Assembly (NCBI GenBank): GCA_944325885.1
Contig: CALVBT010000004.1
Location: forward strand, 62,001-126,000
Length of the DNA: 64,000 nt
Direction: 5' to 3'
Origin: Candidatus Gastranaerophilales bacterium
GTDB lineage: Bacteria > Cyanobacteriota > Vampirovibrionia > Gastranaerophilales > Gastranaerophilaceae
A program made the position numbers and the translations under genes. The notes beneath the pieces were generated by a model. The model was not told the origin of the DNA, did not search any database, and was given only the letters and a program-made list of their open reading frames with translations. Below are positions 27,102-35,378 of the stretch, piece by piece. The stretch's first letter is position 1, and every line of letters starts with the position of its first letter.

Positions 27102-28271
27102 ATGAAAAATTTGTTTGCAAGATATAAAAAAGAACTGGACGAACTGCACAAACAATCCTGCAGCAGAAAACTGATATCTTTTAAAAAAGATGGGAAATAT
27201 ATATTTGAAGAAAACAAAAAGTATCTCAACCTCTCATCCAACGATTATCTTGGCATAGCAGAAAATAAAGATGTGCTGGACAAATTTTTTCAGATAGCGG
27301 ATTTTTCTCTGGGTTCAACTTCATCCAGACTCCTCACAGGAAGCTCCTATGTATTTGCAAAGCTCGAATGCGTACTGGCAGCACTGCTGCGTAAAGACAA
27401 AGCCCTGATTTTTAACAGCGGTTATCACGCAAACACAGGTATCTTATCAGCACTTGCTTCCAAAAATGATGTTATATTTTCAGACAAACTGAACCATGCC
27501 AGCATAATAGACGGAATAAAATTGTCTGAAGCAAAAATGTTCAGATACAAACATCTGGATTACAATCATCTGGAAACTCTTTTAAAAGAACACAGGGACG
27601 AATATGACACAGCCATAATTGTGAGCGAATCTCTTTTCAGCATGGACGGAGATATTGCGGATTTAAACAAACTTGTAGAGCTAAAGAAAAAATACAATGC
27701 AATATTGCTTGTGGATGAGGCGCACGCCTTCGGAGTGTTCGGCGAAAAGGCTCTCGGCCTTGCGGAAGAACAGGGAGTATTAAAAGATATTGACCTTTTT
27801 ATCGCTACTTTTGGCAAAGCTGTCGGCTCTGTGGGCGCATTTTGCGCAGGACATGATGTTTTGATTAATTATCTTATCAACAAATGCAGGCCTTTAATTT
27901 TTTCTACGGCACTGCCTGATATCAACGTGGCATTTTCTTACTGCATGATTACGGAGATAATTCCTAATTTGAAAAAAGAAAGAAAAGAACTCCTTGTAAC
28001 AGCACAAAAACTGCGTGAAAAATTGCAGGCATACGGACTCACAACAACGGGCAGCAGTCAGATTGTACCTGTGATTTTAGGCAGCAACGAAACAGCTGTT
28101 AAAGTATCAAAAGAATTAATCAAAAACGGATATTACCTTTTACCAATCCGCCATCCGACTGTTGCCAAAGGTTCATCACGGGTTAGAATTTCATTAAGAG
28201 CAGATATAAGTTTTGAAGAGGTAGAAAAAATCCCTGAAATAATTAAAAATGTTTTGGATTCGGAAAAATAA
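27102..28271 (+). CDS. bioF: 8-amino-7-oxononanoate synthase-like enzyme
   Basis: A 389-residue alpha-oxoamine synthase. The family pattern is strong: NYLNLSSNDYLGI-like start, FNSGYHANTG, DEAHAFGVFG, and ATFGKAVGS with the PLP Lys at residue 239. BioF makes 8-amino-7-oxononanoate from alanine and pimeloyl-ACP in biotin synthesis; related family members make 2-amino-3-ketobutyrate. No bioB or bioD is nearby, so the biotin role is an inference. An AGGGAA Shine-Dalgarno precedes the ATG. Confidence 0.88.
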   Translation: MKNLFARYKKELDELHKQSCSRKLISFKKDGKYIFEENKKYLNLSSNDYLGIAENKDVLDKFFQIADFSLGSTSSRLLTGSSYVFAKLECVLAALLRKDKALIFNSGYHANTGILSALASKNDVIFSDKLNHASIIDGIKLSEAKMFRYKHLDYNHLETLLKEHRDEYDTAIIVSESLFSMDGDIADLNKLVELKKKYNAILLVDEAHAFGVFGEKALGLAEEQGVLKDIDLFIATFGKAVGSVGAFCAGHDVLINYLINKCRPLIFSTALPDINVAFSYCMITEIIPNLKKERKELLVTAQKLREKLQAYGLTTTGSSQIVPVILGSNETAVKVSKELIKNGYYLLPIRHPTVAKGSSRVRISLRADISFEEVEKIPEIIKNVLDSEK

Positions 28272-28284
28272 ACAAAAAGAAAAT

Positions 28285-28314
28285 CTGACATTTTTACAAT
28301 CTTCATTATATTAT
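28285..28314 (+). promoter_or_regulatory. Promoter of the DnaJ-like/queE unit
   Basis: CTGACA and TATTAT with an 18-nt spacer, located 35 nt before the GTG start. Confidence 0.55.
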
Positions 28315-28348
28315 CTGGTGTAGACAGTGACAAAAAACGGACAAACCA

Positions 28349-29479
28349 GTGAACCAGTACTATCAAAAAGATTTATATGCCATTTTAGGAGTTTCGCCTG
28401 ACTGTGACGAGGCAAAAATAAAATCTGCTTACAGAAAACAGGCACGCAGATGGCATCCGGACGTAAATGACAACTCGCCTGAAAGCATTGTCCGTTTTAA
28501 AGAAATTACAGAAGCCTACGAAATTTTGTGCGATGCACAGAGAAGAAGCCAGTATGACATAATAAAAGGATTTAATATAAGAAGAGAGGCTTCTTATTCT
28601 TCATCTGCGTCAAAAGCACAGACCCAATCTCAAGCAAGAAGAGCTTACAAAGAATCAAATACCGCCACAAAACAAGAAAGAACAACTGCCACTCATCAGA
28701 CACAAAGCGGCTACACAAAAAATAACAAGACTGAAAATGACAACAAAAGCTCTTTTTCTCAGGTTTTTGAAAATATATTAGACGGCTTGTTTACATCAAA
28801 TTCCGCACAAAAATCAAAAGAAAAACCAAAAGAAAAAAAACAAAAGCCTGAAAACGGAAGAGATATAAACCTCAATGTAAACATAAAAATGTCAGAGGCA
28901 ATCTCGGGAACACACAGAACAGTCAATGTTCTGCACAGCGAACGCTGTCCCAAATGCGAAGGCAGAAGATTTATTAACGGAACAAAATGCCCTCTTTGCA
29001 AAGGCAGCGGAGAGGTTTCCATCCACAAAAAACTAAACGTCAAAATCCCCGCAGGTATAAAAAAAGGTGCAAAAATAAGAATAGCAAACGAGGGAAACAA
29101 AGGTTACAACGGCGGAAAAAACGGCGACCTGTATCTTTTTATTGATATAGAAGAAAGCAAATTTTTCCATTACGAAGGCACAAACGTCCATTGTGAAATA
29201 CCTATCACACCTTTTGAGGCAGTTCTCGGCGCAAATATCGAAGTACCCACTCTGTGCGGAACAGTTTCCATGAAAATTCCGCCAAACACCTCTACCGGAC
29301 AAAAATTCAGATTATCAGAACAGGGTGTTGAAGACAAAAAAACAAAGAAAAAAGGCGACCAGATTGTTACCGTAAAAATCGAGGTGCCAAAAGAAATGTC
29401 CGCTGAAGAGATTAAACTTTATGAACAGCTGAAAAATATTTCCAGCCACAAAATCAGGGAGAATTTATTAAATGACTGA
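28349..29479 (+). CDS. DnaJ-like co-chaperone with reduced zinc domain
   Basis: A 376-residue J protein starting at GTG. The N-terminal J domain has the HPD motif at residues 36-38. It is followed by a Gln/Ser/Lys-rich linker, then a Cys-based zinc module and a C-terminal substrate-binding domain (NVKIPAGIKKGAKIRIANEG, GDLYLFIDIEE, MKIPPNTSTGQKFRL). Only two CxxC pairs are visible (C200/C203 and C214/C217), so one zinc centre rather than the two of canonical DnaJ. It may be a CbpA/DnaJ intermediate. It overlaps queE by 8 nt. Confidence 0.88.
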   Translation: MNQYYQKDLYAILGVSPDCDEAKIKSAYRKQARRWHPDVNDNSPESIVRFKEITEAYEILCDAQRRSQYDIIKGFNIRREASYSSSASKAQTQSQARRAYKESNTATKQERTTATHQTQSGYTKNNKTENDNKSSFSQVFENILDGLFTSNSAQKSKEKPKEKKQKPENGRDINLNVNIKMSEAISGTHRTVNVLHSERCPKCEGRRFINGTKCPLCKGSGEVSIHKKLNVKIPAGIKKGAKIRIANEGNKGYNGGKNGDLYLFIDIEESKFFHYEGTNVHCEIPITPFEAVLGANIEVPTLCGTVSMKIPPNTSTGQKFRLSEQGVEDKKTKKKGDQIVTVKIEVPKEMSAEEIKLYEQLKNISSHKIRENLLND

Positions 29480-30158
29480 CAAAATTGCAAAAATTTCCGA
29501 AATATTTGATTCCATACAGGGAGAGGGGCCTTATGTCGGCTGCAGACAAATTTTTATAAGATTTTGCGGCTGCAACATACTGTGCGACTATTGCGACACA
29601 GAATTTGATAAAGGAGAAAAATACACAGTAAAACAGCTTGTTGACAAAATAAAAACATTTGACCTGCAGGCTGTGCATTCTGTCAGCATTACAGGCGGCG
29701 AGCCATTGATTCATTATGAATTTTTGAGCGAATTTTTGCCTGAATTAAAAAAATTAGGACTGAAAATTTATCTGGAAACAAACGGAACACTGCCGGAATC
29801 TTTGAATAAAATTATTGATTGTGTAGATATTGTATCCATGGATTTTAAACTCGATTCCAGCGCAAAAATAGGAGATTTGTACACAAACCATGACATGTTT
29901 CTTGATATTGCAGTAAAAAATAAAAAAGAAGTGTTTGCAAAACTGGTTTTTGATGACTCGCTAAGAGATTTTGAAATAAATGAATGCGTGTCGCTTGCAA
30001 AAAAATACGGCATACTACTCGTATTGCAGCCAAAAATGCATGGCAAAGACATTTGTGTTTCGCATGATGATATTGTCAACACCTTCAACAAATTTACAAA
30101 ACTGTACCACAATACAAGGCTAATCGGACAGGTACACAAATTTTTTGATATTATTTAG
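29472..30158 (+). CDS. queE: 7-carboxy-7-deazaguanine synthase
   Basis: A 228-residue radical SAM enzyme of queuosine/7-deazapurine biosynthesis that contracts 6-carboxy-tetrahydropterin to 7-carboxy-7-deazaguanine. The short N-terminus SIQGEGPYVGCRQIFIRF leads to the cluster motif CNILCDYC, and SITGGEPLIH supplies the SAM site. Length is within the family range. The queuine tRNA-ribosyltransferase gene tgt is 12 kb away in the same window, consistent with a complete queuosine pathway elsewhere. It overlaps the DnaJ-like gene. Confidence 0.93.
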   Translation: MTDKIAKISEIFDSIQGEGPYVGCRQIFIRFCGCNILCDYCDTEFDKGEKYTVKQLVDKIKTFDLQAVHSVSITGGEPLIHYEFLSEFLPELKKLGLKIYLETNGTLPESLNKIIDCVDIVSMDFKLDSSAKIGDLYTNHDMFLDIAVKNKKEVFAKLVFDDSLRDFEINECVSLAKKYGILLVLQPKMHGKDICVSHDDIVNTFNKFTKLYHNTRLIGQVHKFFDII

Positions 30159-30673
30159 GCTGCATTTTCATTATCTCAGACAAAATAATTACAAAACTTT
30201 AACCAAAATTATTTTTATAAAGAAAAAGGGAATATTACAGCCGCCATGGTTTCAAGTCTTTTTTAAGAATTAATACAAAAATAAATGTAAAACTTTCAAA
30301 ACCCTACTTGAAATTGTTGAATAGAGAGAGATTCCAGAACTTCTACATAAGTAAAATTGTAAAAGAAAAAGCATGGAAAGACCAAAAATTGCCCATGCGA
30401 TAAAAATTTGTTTTAATATTGAATATACAAATTCGATGAGTTCGGAAATTAAAAAATTAAGTTTTATTTTATATAAAATTGAGATTAAATTTTAGGGGGA
30501 TAGCGTTTCGCTATCATATAAATTTTTTTATAGAATAAGTGTAAAAAATACCCTAAATTCCGGAACATAATACGGAGAAGATTACTCCATTTAATCGAAG
30601 AAAAACTATCAAAAGACATTTATAATGATGAATGAGATAAGAATCTCAATTTCATCAAACGGAGGAAAGAATT
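30159..30673 (+). other. Non-coding 515-bp stretch before the corrinoid adenosyltransferase
   Basis: AT-rich; no convincing gene. It contains a 40-codon open frame (30373-30495) without a ribosome site, a perfect 7-bp hairpin GATAGCG/CGCTATC with a 3-nt loop (30499-30515), a TATAAT (30621-30626) that could start the following gene, and a small hairpin TGAGAT/ATCTCA (30632-30648) just before its Shine-Dalgarno. The hallmarks of a cobalamin riboswitch (B12-box-like conserved stretch) were not seen. Confidence 0.55.
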
Positions 30674-31207
30674 TTGTTAGAGCACGGTTACATTCAGATT
30701 TACACTGGCGATGGAAAAGGTAAAACAACAGCATCATTAGGTTTGGCATTACGTGCTTTGGGTCATGGATGGAAAGTTCTTGTTATCCAATTTACAAAAG
30801 GCGACTCCGGAACAACTTACGGCGAAATTGCTTCTGCCGGTCAATTTTTACCGAACCTCGAAGTACATCAATTTGGTATGGACAGAGTTGTTTACAAACA
30901 CAATGTTTGTATGGAAGATTATAAAGAAGCAAAAAAAGGCTGGGAATTAGCTAAAAAAGCTATACAAAGCGGTGAATACCAGCTTGTTATTCTGGACGAA
31001 TTAAACATTTGCGTAGCAATGAATATGATAAAAGTTTCAGAAGTAAAAGATGTTTTATTAAATAAGCCGGAAAACCTTGAAATAGTGTTGACAGGCAGAT
31101 ATGCTCATCCTGAGCTTATTGCTTTGGCTCACCTTGTTACAGAGATGAAGCCGATTAAACACTACTTTGATATGGGTGTAATGGCAAGACAAGGTATCGA
31201 ATATTAA
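30674..31207 (+). CDS. cobO: Corrinoid adenosyltransferase (CobA/BtuR type)
   Basis: A 177-residue P-loop protein that transfers the adenosyl group of ATP to reduced corrinoids, making adenosylcobalamin or its precursors. It starts at TTG, supported by GGAGG with an 8-nt spacing. The Walker A region TGDGKGKTTASLGLALRALG, the VLVIQFTKGD strand and the VILDELN motif match the CobA/BtuR family. No other cobalamin gene is close. A terminator lies 47 nt downstream. Confidence 0.93.
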   Translation: MLEHGYIQIYTGDGKGKTTASLGLALRALGHGWKVLVIQFTKGDSGTTYGEIASAGQFLPNLEVHQFGMDRVVYKHNVCMEDYKEAKKGWELAKKAIQSGEYQLVILDELNICVAMNMIKVSEVKDVLLNKPENLEIVLTGRYAHPELIALAHLVTEMKPIKHYFDMGVMARQGIEY

Positions 31208-31253
31208 CGTATCGAGAAATCGAACGTAAATATACGGAGAAATGGGGAAATAC

Positions 31254-31286
31254 GGGAGGTTTGTTTTTAACAACTCCCTTTTTTTT
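31254..31286 (+). terminator. Terminator after the corrinoid adenosyltransferase
   Basis: GGGAG ... CTCCC with extra TT/AA pairs around one bulge, followed by a run of eight T. Confidence 0.75.
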
Positions 31287-31338
31287 GCGAAATCGTCCTG
31301 TCCACACAACAATGTACAAACGGATAATTATTATTAAT

Positions 31339-31407
31339 AAAGGTGTAAGATATTTACTTCGTCGTCCCTCCTTCGTAGTCACTCCGAAGCAAACATCTTA
31401 CACCTTT
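31339..31407. repeat. Long hairpin enclosing a tandem 14-bp repeat
   Basis: Perfect 13-bp arms AAAGGTGTAAGAT (31339-31351) and ATCTTACACCTTT (31395-31407) flank a second inner pair (CTTCG / CGAAG). Inside lie two similar 14-mers, TTCGTCGTCCCTCC and TTCGTAGTCACTCC, differing at two positions. A T-rich tail follows the right arm. Confidence 0.75.
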
Positions 31408-31559
31408 TATTTAAAAAGAGCGTAAATTTGCCCGTCAAAAATTCTATTTGCCAGAACCCGCATCACCACAGAGTTTTTCGATAGAATATTAAGAAACATT
31501 AAGAAAATACCGACAACTTTTTCTAAAAAAGGCAATTATTTAACTTGTAAATACTTTAT

Positions 31560-31720
31560 ATATATACGAGAGATAAAAAAGAGAATTAAAGAGAGAAAAG
31601 ATTTTCAATAACCATACATACACTGACCTACCACACTACTAACCTACACACTTACTACTTACTTACACACGAGGAATCAAAAAAGATTCGACGGGAAATC
31701 CATTGAGGGTTTCCCTTTTT
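31560..31720 (+). ncRNA. Candidate small RNA upstream of valS
   Basis: A possible independent transcript: AT-rich promoter-like DNA (TTTATATATAT around 31556), purine-rich start, then a run of about 60 nt almost without G (31610-31670, one G), a GAATC/GATTC hairpin and a strong terminator. It ends before the valS promoter, so it is not the valS leader. No ATG is present, so a leader peptide is unlikely. The promoter is weakly supported and the exact 5' end is a guess. Confidence 0.4.
31693..31720 (+). terminator. Strong intrinsic terminator upstream of valS
   Basis: A 9-bp stem (GGGAAATCC / GGGTTTCCC, one T-G pair) with loop ATTGA followed by TTTTT; it ends 34 nt before the -10 box of valS. 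Confidence 0.85.
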
Positions 31721-31754
31721 ATTATCTTTATTCTGTCTTTTCTTTGTGCTATCT

Positions 31755-31760
31755 TATAAT
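31755..31760 (+). promoter_or_regulatory. -10 box of valS
   Basis: A perfect TATAAT 30 nt before the start codon, giving a leader of about 24 nt with GAGG as ribosome site; the -35 is weak (around TTCTGT). Confidence 0.55.
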
Positions 31761-31790
31761 CAACCGAAAAATAAGAGAGGCGCAGATTAA

Positions 31791-34445
31791 ATGGAAAATA
31801 CAAAGACGATTAATTTTAGTGATTTGCCGACAACTTATGACGCAAAATCCACAGAAGAAAAGATTTACAAATTCTGGGAAGAAAACGAATGCTTTAAAGC
31901 AGATGCAAAATCTCCCAAAAAACCTTTTTCAATCGTCATCCCGCCGCCGAACGTTACCGGTGTACTGCACATGGGCCACGCCATTGACGAAACCCTGCAG
32001 GATATTCTTGTCAGATACCACAGAATGTCAGGATACGAAACTCTCTGGGTTCCGGGTACTGACCATGCCGGCATAGCAACACAAAACGTTGTGGAAAAAC
32101 AGCTGCGAGCCGAAGGCACAAACCGCCACGAACTCGGCAGAGAAAAATTTTTAGAACGCACATGGGAATGGGCAAATGAACACAAAAGCGCAATCTTAGA
32201 CCAGTGCAAAAGACTCGGTGCCTCTTTTGACAGAACAAGAGAAAGATTTACACTGGACAAAGGCTGCTCAGATGCAGTAAAAGAAGTTTTTGTAAGATTG
32301 TACGAAAAAGGGCTTATCTACAAAGGCTCATATATCGTAAACTGGTGTCCACGCTGCCAGTCTGCAATTTCTGATGTAGAAACGGAATACGAAACAGAAA
32401 GCAGCCACCTGTGGGAAATAAGCTATTCTCTAAAAGACGAACCGGGCGCAATCGTTGTAGCTACAACAAGACCTGAAACAATGTTCGGTGATGCAGCGGT
32501 GGCAGTAAATCCGACAGATTACAAATATAAAGATTTGATAGGAAAAACCGTTGTCGTACCTTTGACAGGAAGAGAAATTCCTATCATTGCAGACGAGTAT
32601 GTTGATAAAAAATTCGGCACCGGTGCGCTAAAAATTACACCGGCTCATGACCCTAACGATTATGAGATTGCAAAACGCCACAACTTAAAACCAATCTGGG
32701 TTATTGACGGCGAAGGCAAAATGAAAGCCTGTGCGGAAGTTCCTGAAGAACTACACGGACTCGACCGTGACGAAGCAAGAAAAAGAACAGTTGATATGCT
32801 TCGTTATCACAATGATTTAGTCAAGATTACAGACCTTGAACACAATGTCGGAAAATGCCAGAGATGCCACACAACTATCGAGCCGTTACTCTCAGAGCAA
32901 TGGTTTGTGAAAATGAAACCTCTTGCAGAAGCCGCAATAAAAGCAGTAAAAACAGGCGATATAAAATTTGTACCCGAAAAATGGGAAAAGAACTACCTCG
33001 GCTGGATGGAAAACATCCGTGACTGGTGTATTTCCCGTCAGTTGTGGTGGGGTCATCAGATACCGGCCTATTACCACAACCAAACAGGAGAAATGGTTGT
33101 TGCAAAAGAAAACCCTGATCCTGCAAATTATACACAGGAAACTGATGTACTCGACACCTGGTTTTCTTCAGGGTTGTGGCCGTTTTCCACAATGGGCTGG
33201 CCAAATACAGAGTCAGAAGATTTCAAAAAATTCTACCCGACATCCGTTCTTGTTACAGGATTTGATATTATCTTTTTCTGGGTAGCAAGAATGATAACAA
33301 TGGGGCTGGAATTTACCGGCAAGGCACCGTTTTCTACTGTGTACATACACGGCCTTATCCGTGACGAAAAAGGCCAAAAAATGTCAAAATCAAAAGGCAA
33401 CACTGTTGACCCTGTCGGTGTAATCGACAAATACGGCTGTGATGCATTGAGATTTACAATGACTTCCATGTGTACATACGGCGGTCAGGATATAAAAGTT
33501 AGCGAAGACAAATTTGAATACGGCAGAAACTTTGCCAACAAGATTTGGAACGCTTCCAGATTTGTGCTTATGAACCTTGAAGGCGTTGACAACAAAGCAA
33601 TTGATATGGACAACCTGACAATTGCAGACAGATGGATTTTGCACAGACTCAATGAAACAGCAAAACTTGTCAATGACAATATACAGACTTACAGAATCGG
33701 TGAAACAGCCCATGTTCTGTATGACTTTTTCTGGAATGAATACTGCGACTGGTATGTTGAAATTGCAAAAATTCAGCTTCAAGATTCCGAACAAAAAGCC
33801 AATACTCAGAGAGTTTTGAGATATGTATTGGATATGGCACTGCGTATGCTGCACCCGATTATGCCGCATATTACAGAAGCTATCTGGCAGTTGATTCCTC
33901 AGGAAAAAGAAGCTGTAGGCATTATAAAAGCAGCTTTCCCGACTTACAAAAAAGAGTTTGTTTTTGAAACAGAAAACAAAGAAATGGAACTCGTATTTGA
34001 AACTATCAAGTCGTTGAGAAATGTTCGCCAGAGCCTGAACATCCCGCTGAGTGCGCAGATGGATATTACAGTACTCGCCAGCAGCAATGAAAAACCGATT
34101 TTTGAGGCTGTTGTTCCTTATCTCAAACGTCTTGCAAGAATCGAAAGCGTAGAGTTCAAGGGCGAAGATACCCAGATGCCTAAAAAATCAGCCTCTGCTG
34201 TTGTCGGCAATTCAAAAATAATCATTCCTTTAGAAGGTTTGATTAATTTTGACGAAGAAATTGCCAGACAAAACAAAAAAATCGAAAAACTTACAAAAGA
34301 AAAAATGAGTCTTGACGGCAGACTAAAAAACAAAAACTTTGTTGAAAAAGCACCAAAAGAACTTATTGAAGAAACTCAAGCCCGTGCTGACGAACTCGAG
34401 GCTCAAATTAAAGCAATAAATGAGCTAATCGAAACTTTGAAGTAA
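31791..34445 (+). CDS. valS: Valyl-tRNA synthetase
   Basis: An 884-residue class Ia synthetase charging tRNA-Val. The HIGH region is PPNVTGVLHMGH (about residues 47-58), the editing domain carries TTRPETMFGDAAVAV, and KMSKSKGN is the second signature. The DWCISRQLWWGHQIP stretch and the C-terminal coiled coil (about residues 815-880, Lys/Glu heptads) are characteristic of ValRS. A GAGG Shine-Dalgarno lies 10 nt upstream. No T-box is visible. A strong terminator follows. Confidence 0.98.
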   Translation: MENTKTINFSDLPTTYDAKSTEEKIYKFWEENECFKADAKSPKKPFSIVIPPPNVTGVLHMGHAIDETLQDILVRYHRMSGYETLWVPGTDHAGIATQNVVEKQLRAEGTNRHELGREKFLERTWEWANEHKSAILDQCKRLGASFDRTRERFTLDKGCSDAVKEVFVRLYEKGLIYKGSYIVNWCPRCQSAISDVETEYETESSHLWEISYSLKDEPGAIVVATTRPETMFGDAAVAVNPTDYKYKDLIGKTVVVPLTGREIPIIADEYVDKKFGTGALKITPAHDPNDYEIAKRHNLKPIWVIDGEGKMKACAEVPEELHGLDRDEARKRTVDMLRYHNDLVKITDLEHNVGKCQRCHTTIEPLLSEQWFVKMKPLAEAAIKAVKTGDIKFVPEKWEKNYLGWMENIRDWCISRQLWWGHQIPAYYHNQTGEMVVAKENPDPANYTQETDVLDTWFSSGLWPFSTMGWPNTESEDFKKFYPTSVLVTGFDIIFFWVARMITMGLEFTGKAPFSTVYIHGLIRDEKGQKMSKSKGNTVDPVGVIDKYGCDALRFTMTSMCTYGGQDIKVSEDKFEYGRNFANKIWNASRFVLMNLEGVDNKAIDMDNLTIADRWILHRLNETAKLVNDNIQTYRIGETAHVLYDFFWNEYCDWYVEIAKIQLQDSEQKANTQRVLRYVLDMALRMLHPIMPHITEAIWQLIPQEKEAVGIIKAAFPTYKKEFVFETENKEMELVFETIKSLRNVRQSLNIPLSAQMDITVLASSNEKPIFEAVVPYLKRLARIESVEFKGEDTQMPKKSASAVVGNSKIIIPLEGLINFDEEIARQNKKIEKLTKEKMSLDGRLKNKNFVEKAPKELIEETQARADELEAQIKAINELIETLK

Positions 34446-34465
34446 AGTTGGTTATAATAATAGAT

Positions 34466-34500
34466 TTACAGGGCAGACTTAACTCTGCCCTGTAATTTTT
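34466..34500 (+). terminator. Terminator after valS
   Basis: Perfect 12-bp inverted repeat TTACAGGGCAGA / TCTGCCCTGTAA with a 6-nt loop and a following T run. Confidence 0.92.
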
Positions 34501-34685
34501 AATAGCAAAAATTTATCCAAATGGCTACAATTTTTATGTTATAATACAAGTATTATAATATCCCATTTTTCGCAAAATTATAAAATCATTTATGAATATA
34601 TTTTTTCAAAATAGTAAAAATAGTTGATTTATTATGCAAAAACAAACAGTAACATTAAACCAATAAAGTTATTATCGGATTATTA

Positions 34686-34715
34686 TTGACATAAATGTTT
34701 ATTTTAGAGTAAATG
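34686..34715 (+). promoter_or_regulatory. Promoter of the Panacea-domain gene pair
   Basis: A perfect TTGACA (34686-34691) with a -10-like GTAAAT/TAAATG 17-18 nt downstream, in a 250-bp very AT-rich stretch that otherwise contains no gene. Confidence 0.5.
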
Positions 34716-34758
34716 ATATATGTTCAATATTATATCCGCATAAAGACGGAGAATTTTT

Positions 34759-35376
34759 ATGAATCTAAATTTTAGGAATAAAAAAAGGCTTCAAGTTATT
34801 AATTATATTTTTAATAAGCTTAATGAACAAGAATTGTCTAAAGAATTTGTTATAAAACTTGTATATTTAGCAGATAAATTATTTTTGTTAAAATATGGAT
34901 GCACTATTACCTCTGATAAATTAATGGCGTTTAAACGTGGACCTGCTTGTTCACAGACACTTGCTATATTAGATATGGATAAAGACCACGTTGAAGATAA
35001 AGAAGACAAAGTTATTGATACTTTTAAAAATGTTTATGATGTAACAAAAAGACCACATACCAAAAAAGTGCATACTCTTTTTGCAAAAAATTTGCCTGAT
35101 AATTTTTCATCTTTATCAAAAAATGAAATGGATATAATTGATATTATAATAGAAAGATTTGGAAAACTTTCATACAATGAATTAAGCAATTATACTCATT
35201 CCTTTAACGAATGGAAAAAGCATGAAGATGCATTATTAGACGATACAATTGCAGAAGAGATTGATTGCAAAGATGTATTTGAAGATAAAACTTTCTTAAA
35301 TGATGAATTATTGTCTAAATATATAGATGAAGAAACTATTCAAAATTCTGCAGCTATTTATTACGGAGATTTTTAA
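34759..35376 (+). CDS. Panacea-domain (DUF4065) protein, antitoxin-like
   Basis: A 205-residue protein whose middle matches the Panacea/DUF4065 (SocA-like) pattern: FVIKLVYLADKLFLLKYG, ITSDKLMAFKRGPACSQ, then a helical part ending with GKLSYNELSNYTHS and EWKKHED. Panacea proteins are known as a promiscuous antitoxin domain that pairs with many unrelated toxins. A GGAG Shine-Dalgarno precedes the ATG. The next gene starts 2 nt after its stop. Codon use is more AT-rich than in the neighbours, suggesting transfer. The antitoxin role is inferred from domain and gene arrangement. Confidence 0.82.
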   Translation: MNLNFRNKKRLQVINYIFNKLNEQELSKEFVIKLVYLADKLFLLKYGCTITSDKLMAFKRGPACSQTLAILDMDKDHVEDKEDKVIDTFKNVYDVTKRPHTKKVHTLFAKNLPDNFSSLSKNEMDIIDIIIERFGKLSYNELSNYTHSFNEWKKHEDALLDDTIAEEIDCKDVFEDKTFLNDELLSKYIDEETIQNSAAIYYGDF

Positions 35377-35378
35377 CG

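Noticed and set aside
30373-30495. 40-codon open frame in the spacer before the corrinoid adenosyltransferase
   Set aside because: No Shine-Dalgarno and no recognisable sequence; Lys/Ile content is what AT-rich DNA gives by chance. It is mentioned but not called as a gene.
31208-31790. T-box leader for valS
   Set aside because: The conserved AGGGTGG-type T-box sequence and the specifier stem are absent, and a terminator plus a new -10 box separate this DNA from valS.
33390-33869. 159-codon minus-strand frame inside valS
   Set aside because: Antisense to the conserved class I core of ValRS; no ribosome site and no recognisable domain.
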